A stretch of 64,000 bases of DNA from Okapia johnstoni (Eukaryota > Chordata > Mammalia > Artiodactyla > Giraffidae): contig CM044309.1 in the NCBI GenBank assembly GCA_024291935.2, positions 35,488,001 through 35,552,000 of the forward strand, written 5' to 3'. A program made the position numbers and the translations under genes. Position 1 is the stretch's first letter; each line of letters begins with the position of its first letter. Below the pieces are notes generated by a model. It ran no database searches, had not been told where the DNA came from, and saw only the letters and a program-made list of their open reading frames with translations. Below, in pieces: positions 11,765 to 22,155 of this stretch.

Positions 11765-12000
11765 TGTGGCATGGTGTATTGAAAGAGCATGTCCTCTGGA
11801 AATTGAAAGACTTGGGTTTAATTTCTGGTTTAGCTACCACAACTGTCATAGTCTGAGTCTCAATTTATTTACCTGAAAAATGGAAATAATTATCATATAG
11901 AATTTATGGGATTGCTTCTTGGCCTTTTGGCTAAGATGAAGTATAGAATTTATGGGAAATTACTGAAAATGCTATAAAGTACATGCAGTACAACATCTGG
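11765..12000 (+). mobile_element. MIR SINE, interrupted by a U2 fragment
   Basis: The MIR order is visible: 'ggcatggtgtattgaaagag', 'gacttgggtttaatttctgg', 'tgagtctcaatttatttacc' and 'tgaaaaatggaaataatta', then, after the U2 fragment, 'ctataaagtacatgcag'. It is an old, diverged copy. The interruption at 11911-11941 is a later insertion. Confidence 0.7.
11911..11941 (+). pseudogene. U2 snRNA 5'-end retro-fragment
   Basis: Thirty-one bases match the first 31 nucleotides of U2 spliceosomal RNA with three differences; the core 'ggccttttggctaagat' is exact. A perfect 15-bp direct repeat 'tatagaatttatggg' lies on both sides (11896-11910 and 11942-11956), so the piece was inserted by reverse transcription. 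It lacks the branch-point-pairing region and everything 3' of it, has no promoter and cannot act as U2. snRNA pseudogenes cut at the 3' side with flanking repeats are a known class. Confidence 0.88.
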
Positions 12001-12191
12001 TTTGGCTAATAAAGCAATTTTCTCTTTAATATTTTTAAGGCCTATTGTTATTACTGTATTATTTATAATTATTTAATATAATAGTTATAATTTCTGAGGA
12101 CTATCAATATTTTGACTGTGGTGGTGTCGGGTTATTATTAATGAAATCAGAAATTATATTCAGAATTACCAAATATTATTCCTCCGTTGTG

Positions 12192-12345
12192 AACAGAGGA
12201 TGAGATGGTTGAATGGCAGCACTGACTCAATGGACATGAGTTTGAGCAAACTCTGGGAGATGATGAAGACCAGGGAAGTCTGGTGTGCTGTAGTCCATGG
12301 GGTTGCAAAGAGTTGAACACGACTGAGTGACTGAACAGCAACAGC
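12192..12345 (+). mobile_element. BovB 3'-end fragment
   Basis: The fragment runs from 'acagaggatgagatggttg' to 'cacgactgagtgactgaaca'. Only the terminal approximately 150 bp, the part shared with Bov-tA, is present. A sequence like its left flank ('atattattcctccgttgtg', 12173-12191) recurs beyond the next SINE at 12613-12633. Confidence 0.85.
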
Positions 12346-12360
12346 ACCTCCTCTGTGTGT

Positions 12361-12576
12361 GTGCTCAGTTGCTCAGTTGTGTCGACTCTTTGTGATCCCA
12401 TGTACTGTAGCCTACTAGGCTCCTCTGACCCCAGAATTTTTCAGACAACAATACTGGAGAAGGTTGCCATTGCCTACTCCAGGGTATCTTCCTGACCCAA
12501 GAGTTGAACCTGCATCTCTTATGTCTTCTGCATTGGCAGGGGAATTCTTTACCACTGTGCTACTTGGGAAGCCCCC
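12361..12576 (-). mobile_element. Bov-tA SINE, inverted against BovB 3' end
   Basis: Minus-strand copy from 'gtgctcagttgctcagttg' to 'cttgggaagcccc'. Its 3' end is complementary to the 3' end of the BovB fragment 16 bp upstream, so the two form an inverted repeat. A short GT run sits in the loop. Confidence 0.9.
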
Positions 12577-12584
12577 ATACTATT

Positions 12585-12614
12585 CTTGATCTTAGCAAAA
12601 AGCAAAGAATAGAT
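12585..12614 (-). pseudogene. Second U2 snRNA 5'-end fragment, opposite strand
   Basis: The complement of this segment matches about the first 30 nucleotides of U2, with 12 exact bases 'cttgatcttagc' at one end and about five mismatches plus one gap over the rest. 'atactattc' flanks it as a direct repeat (12577-12585 and 12613-12621, overlapping the ends of the match by one or two bases). It is cut at almost the same U2 position as the copy at 11911-11941. It is more diverged than that copy, so less certain. Confidence 0.7.
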
Positions 12615-12633
12615 ACTATTCCTCTGTTACGTG

Positions 12634-14253
12634 CAAAAAATGCTTTTCTAAGTAAAAGCAAGCATGACTAGTTAGAATAGTCTAATTTTCTTTAGAAGAA
12701 CAGAAAAAAAATTCCACAAGAGAAGAGTCAGTGCAAAATCTCCCTTTCCCCTTTGTTTTTAAGTATTTATTTTGTCATTAACACTTTCTTATAATTTAAG
12801 ATTTGGTTAAGGAGTTTGAAGTATATTTATGGTTGGAGAAAATGTCAAAGGCAGTAGGAATACAACTATGAAATATTAAAAATATTGTGATATAATGCAA
12901 TGATTATTTTGGCAACTTGGGTACTGAAAGTAATTATCCCTTTTAAGAGTAGAAAAAGCTAATTTAAAATTAACTGTAAACATATGAATATATGTGATAG
13001 ATAATTGGCTTACGTGAAATATGGAAACCATGTGCAATTGTGGAGAAATAATAACAGAGGTCAGCACTGACCTGGAGGGCAACACTGAGCAGGGAAATCC
13101 ATTCAAAACAGAAAACAAGCAATCCCAATAAGAGTTAAAGTAACTTAGACATTTATGATAAAAAAGTACTAAATGAGACAAGCTATTTAAGCATCAGAAT
13201 AGCTAGCTGTACTAGAGACATGTAAATGATCCACAAATTAAGCATATTTCTCAGAATAACACAAAATGAATCCATTTCAATGATAGAACAAAATAAACAT
13301 CAACTGAAATTATGTGAATTTTACACATACCCAGGAAAGGCAGTATAATACAGATATACAAAGTAATTTGTAACTGCAAATGGCACAAAATTCTCAAAGA
13401 TAAAACTATGTAGACAGAAAAAGGACACTGCTATGCTTGGTATGTGACTAAATTATGCAGATAACTTTTACAGAATTTTCTATTTGTTTAAAAAATCATG
13501 AGGTACAAGAAAAAAATCACTGCTGAAGAATGAAATGCAGTCTCTTCTGTAGTTGTTATACTTTAAAATTCTAGTACATGCTGGGTATTGCACATAACTG
13601 AAGTTTCTAAAAATCAAATTCTGTTCTTAATTAGCTATTCCTTTCAAAGGACAAAGCAAGGCCAAGGGAGATTTTACACTTAAAGTAGGAGCTTGGCTCA
13701 AAGTCCCAGGAAAGAATGCCAGTGAACGTGACTGGAGTGATATATGGGCTAAACATGAGAAAAGCACAATAAAAGAGTAGTATGTGCATGTTTATGTATA
13801 TGTGTATATGTGGGATATATGTGGGTAGGGGAAATGAGAGAGGGAGAGATAGAGATGTAATTAAGAAAAAGAGAAAGAGAGAGAAAGAGAGAGAGAAAGA
13901 GGCAACAAGTAAGTTGTTTTTTATATTTACCCATTTGCCCACAAAAATGTGTATTCCAGGTCTCCTTCCTTCTCTACTTGTCTAGGAGTTTGGATCTGCA
14001 AAAGACAGGATTCTAAGACCTTAGCTGTATGATTTAACCAAATATTCTTGTGATCAAACACGGCAGTTCTTCCTTTACAGAATAAGGCTAGAAAGGAATA
14101 CGAGAGAAGACTGAACTCCTTCAAGAGGTCAACAGGTAAATTTCTCAATTCTGTTTACAAAAGAAAAGGCTAACAACATTTTGCAAATTTACACTTGCTT
14201 TTCTATTATAGCCAAAATAATAAAAATACCACAAATATTTACTCTTAGATCTT
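12634..14253. other. Unique DNA with a TATG- and GA-rich low-complexity tract
   Basis: No gene or transposon was recognised. At 13783-13823 there is a TATG/TGTA-rich run and at about 13830-13902 a GA/GAAA-rich purine run. The serine/leucine-rich antisense frame over the latter is a by-product of the simple repeat. Confidence 0.6.
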
Positions 14254-14403
14254 TGTTATACACTGAATGTTTGTGTTCCCACCCCACCAAGTTCATATGC
14301 TGAAATCTAATCTTCAATGTATTTGGAGGTGGGGTTTTGGGGAGGGGTAATTAAATAACAGGGATGGAACCCTTATGAATGGAATTAGTGCCTTTATAAG
14401 AGA
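14254..14403 (+). mobile_element. MaLR-like LTR, 5' part (split by BovB)
   Basis: The 5' half of a MaLR-type LTR: 'tgttatacactgaatgtttg', 'agttcatatgctgaaatct', 'ggaggtggggttttggg', 'gtgcctttataag'. It continues at 16634-16854 after the BovB insertion. The two parts total about 371 bp. Confidence 0.75.
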
Positions 14404-14661
14404 CATGGACATCAACAGATGGTCAATACAGAAATCTTTGTAGCCAAAGATGGAGAAGCTCTATACAGTCAGCAAAAACAAGACTGGAAGCTGACTGTGG
14501 CTCAGATCATGAACACCTTATTGCCAAATTGAGACTTAAACTGAAGAAAACAGGGAAAACCACTAGACCATTCAGGTATGACCTAAATCAAATCCCTTAC
14601 AATTATACAGTGGAAGTGAGAAATAGATTCAAGGGATTAGATCAGATAGACAGAGTGCCTG

Positions 14662-15216
14662 ATGAACTATTCGTTGGAGATTCGTGACATTGTACAGGAT
14701 GCAGTGATCAAGGCCATCCCAAAGGAAAAGAAATGCAAGAAGGCAAAATGGCTGTCTGAGGAGGCGTTACAAATAGCTGAGAAAAGAAGAGAAGCGAAAG
14801 GCAAAGGAAAAAAGGAAAGATATACCTGTTTGAATGCAGAGTTCCAGAAAATAGCAGGGAGAGATAAGAAAGCCTTCCTCAGTGATCAGTTCAAAGAAAT
14901 AGAGGAAAACAACAGAATGGGAAAGACTAGAGATTTCCTCAAGAAAATTAGAGATACCAAGGGAACATTTCATGCAAAGATGGGCACAATAAAAGACAGA
15001 AATGGTGTGGACCTAACAGAAGCAGAAGATATTAAGAGGTGGCAAGAATTCACAGAAGAACTATACAAAAAAGATCTTCACCACCCAGATAATCACGATG
15101 GTGTGATCACTCACCTAGAGCCAGACATCCTGGAATGCAAAGTCGAGTGGGCTTTAGAAAGCATCACTATGAACAAAGCTAGTGGAGGTGATGGAATTCC
15201 AGTTGAGCTATTTTAA
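14662..15216 (+). pseudogene. BovB ORF2 relic, linker to RT start
   Basis: A 184-codon open stretch of ORF2 covers the lysine-rich linker between endonuclease and reverse transcriptase ('KKCKKAKWLSEEALQIAEKR' region) and the first RT segment, ending in 'KASGGDGIPVELF'. The stop is a CAA-to-TAA change at about 15214, a single transition, so the frame was longer. Translation starting inside the linker would lack the catalytic core. It is recognised as a BovB ORF2 segment by order and motif. The function would be target-primed reverse transcription in the parent element, and none is expected here. Confidence 0.85.
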
Positions 15217-15425
15217 ATCTTAAAAGATGCTGCTGTGAAAGTGCTGCACTCAATATGCCAGCAAATTTGGAAAACTCAGCAGTGGCCATAGGACTGGAAA
15301 AGATCCATTTTCATTCCAGTCCCAAAGAAAGACAATGGCAAAGAATATTCAAACTACTGTACAAATGCACTCATCTCACACGCTAGCAGAGTAATGCTCA
15401 AAATTCTCCAAGCCAGGCTTCAACA

Positions 15426-15776
15426 GTGGTGAACCGCGAACTTCCAGATGTTCAAGCTGAATTTAGAAAAGGCAGAGGAACCAGAGATCAAATTGCCAAT
15501 ATCCACTGGATCATCCAAAAGGCAAGAGAGTTGCAGAAAAACATCTACTTCTGCTTTATTAATTACGCCAAAGCCTTTGACTGTGTGGATAACAACAAAC
15601 TGTGGAAAATTCTTCAAGAGATGGGAATACCAGACCACCTGAATTGCCTCCTGAGAGAGTTGTATGCAGGTCAAGGAACAACAGTTAGAACTGGACATGG
15701 AACAGCAGACTGGTTCCAAATCAGGAAATGTGTATGTCAAGGCTGTATAGTGTCACCCTGTTTATTTAACTTATAA
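15426..15776 (+). pseudogene. BovB ORF2 relic, RT motifs A and B
   Basis: A 116-codon piece of the reverse-transcriptase palm: 'RGTRDQIANIHWI', then motif A as 'FINYAKAFDCVD' and motif B as 'VCQGCIVSPCLFNL'. Relative to other copies in this window (FIDYAKAFD) the first acidic residue of motif A is Asn. A stop follows where the frame should continue towards the YADD box; the next part, near 15855-15890, is in another frame and reads as a damaged 'YADE'. The copy is inactive. Confidence 0.85.
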
Positions 15777-16633
15777 GAAGAGTACATCATGTAAAATGCT
15801 GGGCTGGATGAAGCACAAGCTGGAATCAAGAATGTGAGAGAAATATCAATAGCCTCAGATATGCAGATGAAAGCATCATTATGGCAGAAAGTGAAGAAGA
15901 ACTAAAGAGCCTCTTGATGAAAGTGAAAGATGATGGTGAAAAAATTGGCTTAAAACTCAACATTCAGAAAACAGGATCATGGCATCTGGTCCTACCACTT
16001 CATGGCAAATAGATGGGGAAGCAGTGGAAACAGTGACAGACTTTATTTTGGGGGGCTCAAAAATCACTGCAGATGATGACTGCAGCCATGAAATTAAAAG
16101 ACACTTGCTCCTTGGAAGGAAAGGTATGACCAACCTAGCATATTATAAAGCAGGACATTATTTTGCCAACAAACATCCATCTAGTCAAAGCTATGGTTTT
16201 TCCAGTAGTCTTGCATGGATGTGAGTGTTGGACTATAAAGAAAGCTGAGAGCCAAAGATTTGATGCTTTTGAACTGTAGTGTTGGAGAAGACTCTTGAGA
16301 GTCCCTTGGATAGCAAGGAGATCCAACCAGTCCTTCCTAAAGTAAATCAGTCCTTAATATTCATTGGAAGGACTGATGATGAAGCTGAAACTCTAATACT
16401 TTGGACACCTGATGGGAAGAACTGACTCATTGGAAAAGACCCTGATGCTGGGAAAGATTGAAGGCAGGAGGAGAAGGGGACTACAGAGGATGAGATGGTT
16501 GGACGGCATCACTGATTCAGTGAACATGAGTTTGAGTAAACTCTGGCACTTAGTGATGGACAGGGAAGCCTGGTGTGCTTCAGTCCATGGGGTCGCAGAG
16601 TCAGACACGACTGAGTGACTGAACTGAACTAAA

Positions 16634-16854
16634 CTAAGAAAAGGTGAGAGCTAGCTAAATCTCTTTTTGTCTTGTGAGGGCACACAGAGTAGTTGGCTGT
16701 CTGCAACCTGGAGGAGGGTTCTTATCAGGAATCATATTATGCTGGCACTTGTGTTATTGGGCTTCCAGCCTCTGGAGCTGTAAGAAATAAATTTTTGTTT
16801 TTTATAAAGCACTCAGTCTATGGTACTTTTTTTATAGTAGCCCAAACTAAGGCA
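16634..16854 (+). mobile_element. MaLR-like LTR, 3' part
   Basis: Continuation of 14254-14403: 'gtcttgtgagggcacacag', 'ggctgtctgcaacc', 'cttccagcctctggagctg', 'agtctatggtac', ending 'ccaaactaaggca'. The split is explained by the BovB insertion. Confidence 0.75.
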
Positions 16855-17643
16855 GTTCTTATTCAAAACTTGCCTTATATCCAAGATTTTATATATTAAT
16901 ATATATGGATTTATATAGATATATCTGTGGAGATAGAATATACTATTGATCAAAATAGAAATTTCTGGAAGCTTTATTCAGCACATATTTATTCATGTCT
17001 ATAATGTTAGATACTAATTTGACCTGGGATGATATTGGAAGATAATTCTCCATGAGTCTTGTGTTTCTGCATGTCTTACCAGTGGAGGCACTGAGAGATT
17101 TTGTTATAGATTATCTCTTCAAGAATGTATGTATAGCAAATAGCCTTGGAAGATAGATAGTGCCTCCCTTCAGAACAGAAGGAAGGTTTGTTGTATAATC
17201 AAAGTAACGTTTCTCTCTGGGGCAAAGTGCAGATTTGCTTGCTTCCTATTGTAGAAGACTTAAATTCTTAATCTTGAAGTTCCTCATCTGAGATGCAAGT
17301 TTACCATATGTACATCATCTACTTAGCCCACCCTGCATTGTTCCTGTGGAATTTGAGAGGCAAGTGGAATTGATATGAACATGAGCTTACTGTGCAGTGA
17401 GTAACAGAGTTCAGTGTCTTTGAACCAGGAGTCTTTGTCTTCTGTAACCCTCCACAAAACTGTGACAGGTTCACTTGTTAAATAGCAGATAGGACAAAAT
17501 CTCAGATCTTCCACAATTATTAACAGTAGAATAAACAAGGCAGTGCCCCTTTTCCTGATGCTTCAATTCTAATTGGAAGTTGATTATTGACAAAAACAAT
17601 TAAATAATCAGTAATTTCACTTCACTTGAAAAAAACACTTGAT
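16855..17643. other. Unique DNA, nothing recognised
   Basis: No repeat, exon or RNA gene recognised. A TA-rich stretch lies near 16888-16925. Confidence 0.5.
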
Positions 17644-17857
17644 GTGCTGTCACTTAGTCGTATCTGACTCTTTGCAACCCTATGAACTGTAGCCAGCCAG
17701 ACTTCTCTGTCCATGGGATTTACCAGGCAAGAACATTGGAGTGGGTTGCTATTTCCTCCTCTATGGGATCTTCCCAATCCAGAGATCCAATCCATGTCTC
17801 TTGTGTCTCTTGCATTTCAGGCAAGTTTTCTTTACCACTGAGTCATCCAGGAAACTC
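17644..17857 (-). mobile_element. Bov-tA SINE
   Basis: Minus-strand copy with 'gtgctgtcacttagtcg' at its 3' end, 'caggcaagaacattggagtg' in the body and 'tttaccactgagtcatccag' in the complement of the head. Confidence 0.9.
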
Positions 17858-18544
17858 ACTGAACAGATAACTGCTTAAAAAAAAATAAAGCAGGTAGCAC
17901 TTGACTTCTGGAATGACAGGATAAGGACCTCCAAATATCTACTCCTCCACAGAAGTAATGAGAACACTGGCAAAAACTATCAAAATTAGTATTTTTAGAA
18001 TTCTGAAAATTAAGCAAAGTTTTGCAACAATGTAGGGAGTTATTATTCAAGAAAAATGGTTGAATCTTGATACAAACAGCAAGACTTGTAGGGTTTTAAC
18101 TGTCTTAACTCCATTTGCCTTCCCTTAACTCTATGGTAGTCTTAAGAGCAGAACAGCCTCACAACAATATAGCTGTGAAAGCCACCGATCTAACAGCAAC
18201 TGGAGGGAGCAGAATCAGTTTGAAGTATCCAAAAATCTCCCCACACATGGATTATTATATTTGATTTACCTGGCAGGTCTCTGAAAAGCTGTTCTCCTGT
18301 CTTGATTTAATCTGACAGAATCCTTACCTTGTATAAGCAGTCAATCCACAAGGCAATTTTCAAGGAAAATTAGTGATGATTGTTTAATCTTAATCTATCT
18401 GAAGTAACATTATTGGCTGGGGCTAATAAGTTTACCAAAAAAATTTATAAGGAAAAACTGGAGAAAAAGATGTCAATATGTTGTTGGAAGGGGGAATCCC
18501 TTCCAGAGCCTTAATGGGATCTTGTCTAATACTTGGAAATGAAT
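17858..18544. other. Unique DNA, nothing recognised
   Basis: A short A-run follows the Bov-tA head. No family was recognised in the rest. Confidence 0.5.
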
Positions 18545-18926
18545 TGTCCAAGGAAACACATGTGCTGACAAAATAAGAGACTTTATTGGAAAGGGATACC
18601 CAGGTAGACAGCAGTAGGGTAAGAGAATCCCTGGAAAATGTTAATGGGGTTAGTTTTTGGTCATCTCCAGCCAGTTATCATGCTTGGCCTAGAGCCTAAC
18701 TCAAGGTCATTCCTGGTGGCACACGAATCTCAGCCAGAATGGATTCTAGCATGAATTGATCTGGAATCAAGATTGGTTATCTCCTCTCTCTTTTGGCCCC
18801 TGCTGAACTGTCTAAGTTAATTTTCAGTGGTTGTATCATGTTCCTTATGGGGACCTCTTGTTGTGAGACAACACAGGCAAGTGGGTCTGGCCAAAGTGGG
18901 TGGTTTTGGTCAACAGTCACCTAACA
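18545..18926 (-). mobile_element. Solo LTR of a ruminant endogenous retrovirus
   Basis: The 382-bp unit opens with TG and closes with CA on both strands. On the minus strand it starts 'tgttaggtgactg' and ends 'tttccttggaca', with a polyadenylation signal (complement of 'tttatt', 18582-18587) about 40 bp before the 3' end, as expected for U3-R-U5. No gag-pol-env sequence adjoins it. The class (ERV2-like from general look) is tentative, and a clear short target duplication was not found. Confidence 0.6.
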
Positions 18927-19843
18927 GCTAAAAGCCTTGAAAAACTTCAGCTTATTTCTGGAATATTAGAAGATCATGCATCAGGCTGTGCACTCAAAGG
19001 CTGTGTACATGCCTGGGAAAGGCCCCAGAAGCTCTCCTTTTAACTGACGTGGAAATGTTTCCAAAGCAAAAGTGAAGTCTAAGGTGGAGTTAGAAAGTGT
19101 CTGCCTAAGAGGTAAAGGTATGCCCCATACACATAGAGAGACCTTTGGCAAAAGTTGTGATATTTAAAGAAATCTCTTTAATCATTAACTGACCATTAAG
19201 TTAATCGAGCAGCGACTTTAGTGACCACACAGGAAAATAATATATGTGTCACAGGACTAGTACAGGATAGTCACTCAAAAATAAGTATCTGTGACAATAA
19301 ATGGTGATTGGAGATTATGATTAGTCTTGTTTTACTGTGTTATTTTTTGTTATAATTATTGCTATTATGATTATTATAGCTTTTCTTATTCTCCTCCTTC
19401 ATCTTCTTACTTTCTTCTTTTTATTTTATTATTGTGTCTTCAAGAGGCAGTAGTATATGTATGGAGATACTGTATCAGGACCTGTCAGCTATACACATTT
19501 TTAAAACAGAATTTCTGCCTATTTCTTTTTAAGCATTTATTTTTAACTAAAGAAAATGCATTCAAATTGTACACACATCAGACATTTTAAACTATAGTGA
19601 ATATATTTCTCTTTTGCTCCCAGTCACTGCCCAATTAATTTCTATCCTATCCCTTGGACAGGTAACTCTTGTACTTGTTTTTTACTTCCTGCAGACTTTA
19701 TATAAATTTTTAAAATGTGCATATATGCCAGTGCAAATACATATTTTTTATCTCCCTTTTTAAACACAAATCCTAAGTACTTTATTGGGTACCATGTACT
19801 TTGCTTTTTCACTTGCTATATTTTGAGATATTTCCTTATAAGT
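18927..19843. other. Unique AT-rich DNA, nothing recognised
   Basis: Low-complexity ATT/TTC-rich sequence occupies about 19330-19440. The 87-codon frame there is an AT-driven artefact. Confidence 0.5.
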
Positions 19844-19856
19844 ATATAAAAAATTT

Positions 19857-20083
19857 GGGCTTCCCAGGTGGCCTAGTGGTAAAGAATCTGCCTGCAATGC
19901 AGGAGCTGCAGGAGACTCAGGTTTGATCCCTGGGCAGGAAGATCCCCTGAAAGAGGGCATGGCAACCCACTCCAGTATTATTCTTGCCTAGAGAATTCCA
20001 TGGACAGAGGAGCCTGGTGGGCTACGGTTCATAGGGTCTCGAAGAGTCGGACACGACTGAAACGACTTAGCATGCACACACAC
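19857..20083 (+). mobile_element. Bov-tA SINE with 13-bp target duplication
   Basis: It begins 'gggcttcccaggtggcctag' and ends near 'cttagcatgcacacacac'. Target copies 'atataaaaaattt' (19844-19856) and 'atataaaaagttt' (20084-20096) differ at one base. Confidence 0.93.
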
Positions 20084-20189
20084 ATATAAAAAGTTTATGT
20101 TTTTACATCTCTATAGTATCAAATTATATGGAAATATAATACCATATAGTATTTCTTCTCAGTAATTGAAAATATATTTTCATTTGCTA

Positions 20190-21565
20190 GAGTCAAACAC
20201 CTTCGTGTCATATTTGACTCTTTCACATTCCACATTCAATTCCTCCACAATTCTTGTTGGTTTTACCTCCAAAATATAGTCAGTATCAAATTTTGTCTCA
20301 CTAATTTCACCACTTATACTTCTGTCCCAAGCTATCACTCACTGTATTACTTGACATCTTTGAGTCTCACAGGGACCCCAAAGGCTTACCTGTGAGTTCC
20401 TCTGCTTTTGCTAGTATGCCCCCAAGACAGTGGAGAAGGCCCCAAACCCAGGTAGTTCCCCTATTAACCAGACCAGCTGTACCCCATTTGGATCTGAACC
20501 TAATACATTTTGCTCCTCTGCTAACCTGCAAAATTATTCAGACAAACCAATCACACCCTCAAGATGTGAATGCTAGGGGCACACTTCACTCTTGGTACTG
20601 TAAAGCCTGCCTCCTACAGCCCCTGCTGATTCGCTCTAACCCCAAGTGTGACTCTTAGGTAGCCATGTGTGGTGTGTGGGGTCTGCTCTCCCAGATTATA
20701 TATTTGACTAACAAACTGCTGTCAATCTCATCTGTCCAGGGTTGAATGTCGTATCTTCAACCATTTGTATTATTTAGAGTATGGGATTCATCCTTCACCA
20801 ATGGGATAGATAGGAGGTAGTGAGAACAATAACCATCTAGTTTAGTTTTCTCGTCCATAATTATTATGTTACCTGCCTGAAGTCTCTTTTTAGTCTGCAA
20901 TCAGTGTGTTGAAAACATGAGTAAAATCTTGAAAATCCTCTGCTCTGACCCATACAATGGCTTTCCATCTTGTAGAGGAAAAACTCAAGTCCAAACAGAG
21001 CTTACAAAGCCTGACATATTTCAGCCATGCTAGACCGGGCCATCTACAGCTCCTGTTCCCATTCAGCCTGATCCAGACATTCTTAACTTGTGCTGTTCTT
21101 TCTTGGTATGTTTTCAAACATGGGCTAGTGGCAGCAATCCATTGAGTTCAATAGAAACCACAGGAGTTATTCAGATTTTAGAGCAATAAATATGTTTTTG
21201 TTTTTTCAGGGAGCAGTTTTTTTTTTTTTTCGGTCACTGATACTGTTTACACTTGTCAGCACATGGTGATAATAAAAAAAATGATCAGTTTCATTATAGG
21301 TTCAAGATTTTCTGTTGACAGTGCGCACTTTATTGCCTGCAACTATAATGAACTACTTACTTCCACTGACCATGCCCTCCTTTGCTCTGCTTCTGTTCCC
21401 ATTTTATGGGACTTTCATTGGCTATTCCCTTTGCCTAAAATCTTTGCTCTGAATTTCATATGGCTTATATATTCACTTTTATTAGGCCTTTACTCAGATG
21501 GTGTTTTCTTATTAAGGCCTCTATTACTACTATGTTTAAAATGGAAATCTTATTGCCATTCTCTA
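20190..21565 (+). mobile_element. L2 LINE, interrupted
   Basis: Plus-strand L2 in order: 'cattccacattcaattcct' and 'ggttttacctccaaaatata' (20220-20300), then after an interruption 'caatggctttccatcttgta' and 'tgctagaccgggccatctac' (20955-21050), then 'ggctattccctttgcctaaa' and 'ggcctttactcagatggtg' (21419-21505). Segments 20361-20763 and about 21131-21340 do not fit L2 and are later or decayed sequence. Confidence 0.7.
20361..20763 (+). mobile_element. LTR-like insert within L2 (tentative)
   Basis: This segment interrupts the L2. It starts with TG and ends with CA. Near its end 'caaactgctgtcaatctcat' resembles the U5 side of class I LTRs. An 88-codon open frame inside it has no recognisable family. 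No target duplication was found, so the call is weak; it could be another old insert. Confidence 0.35.
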
Positions 21566-21929
21566 ATGTGATAGACATTAAATAGAAAAGGCTTCAGATT
21601 CAGAATAAAATGTTTTATAAATATATATGATTTTTTCCTCTTAAAATTCCATTTGGTTTTATTCTAGAGCCCCAATTTTATACCTAGGTCTAAGAAATCA
21701 TAAAAGACAAGAATTTTCATAAGAAATTTGTGTGAAATCCAAATGGCTGTCAATTTAATTACATACTTCATTAGATACAAATTAACCTTCAGACCTTTAA
21801 CTTGAGAAGTAAAGTTGAGATGAGAATATCTGAAGAATACGGTGTGCTTTGCCTCTCCTACAAGACTTTTGATGCCACTATCTATTATGAAAGCACCCAG
21901 AATGTATTGATAATGATAATTATGATGAT

Positions 21930-22155
21930 AATAATTGAGTCAGTTACCATAGGCTAGATACATTTTTACATACTTTATTGAATTATCATAATAATTCCAC
22001 AAGATTGGTATCATTATGTCCCTCTTATAATGAGAAAAATGAGACCAGAGTTATAAAATCATTTGACTAAGGTCACCCATCTAGTAATTGGCTATCAGGG
22101 TTTTCATTGAGGTCTATTTCCATCAAAAATCCTTGCTCTTAATTAGAGTACTATG
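21930..22155 (+). mobile_element. MIR SINE
   Basis: MIR blocks in order: 'cataataattccacaag', 'gtatcattatgtccctctta', 'taaggtcacccatctagtaa' and 'ccttgctcttaattag'. A diverged copy. Confidence 0.75.

Larger units (their letters stand above)
14404..16633 (+). mobile_element. BovB LINE inserted in a MaLR-like LTR
   Basis: About 2.2 kb, from the end of the endonuclease part of ORF2 ('catggacatcaacagatgg') to the 3' end ('gactgaactgaact'). A short internal deletion is seen near 14430. Possible target copies are 'ataagaga' (14396-14403) and 'ctaagaaa' (16634-16641), 6 of 8 bases alike. ORF2 relics are listed separately. Confidence 0.92.

Noticed and set aside
11911..11941. Functional U2 snRNA gene
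   Set aside because: Only the first 31 nucleotides are present, with target duplications and no snRNA promoter elements.
13631..13942. Serine/leucine-rich minus-strand frames
   Set aside because: They are translations of the complement of the GA-rich simple repeat at about 13830-13902.
19857..19930. tRNA-Glu-like sequences at Bov-tA heads (here and at all other copies)
   Set aside because: They lack a complete cloverleaf and are SINE promoters, not tRNA genes.
20392..20658. 88-codon frame in a less AT-rich stretch
   Set aside because: It lies inside a probable LTR-like insert in L2 and has no recognisable domain.
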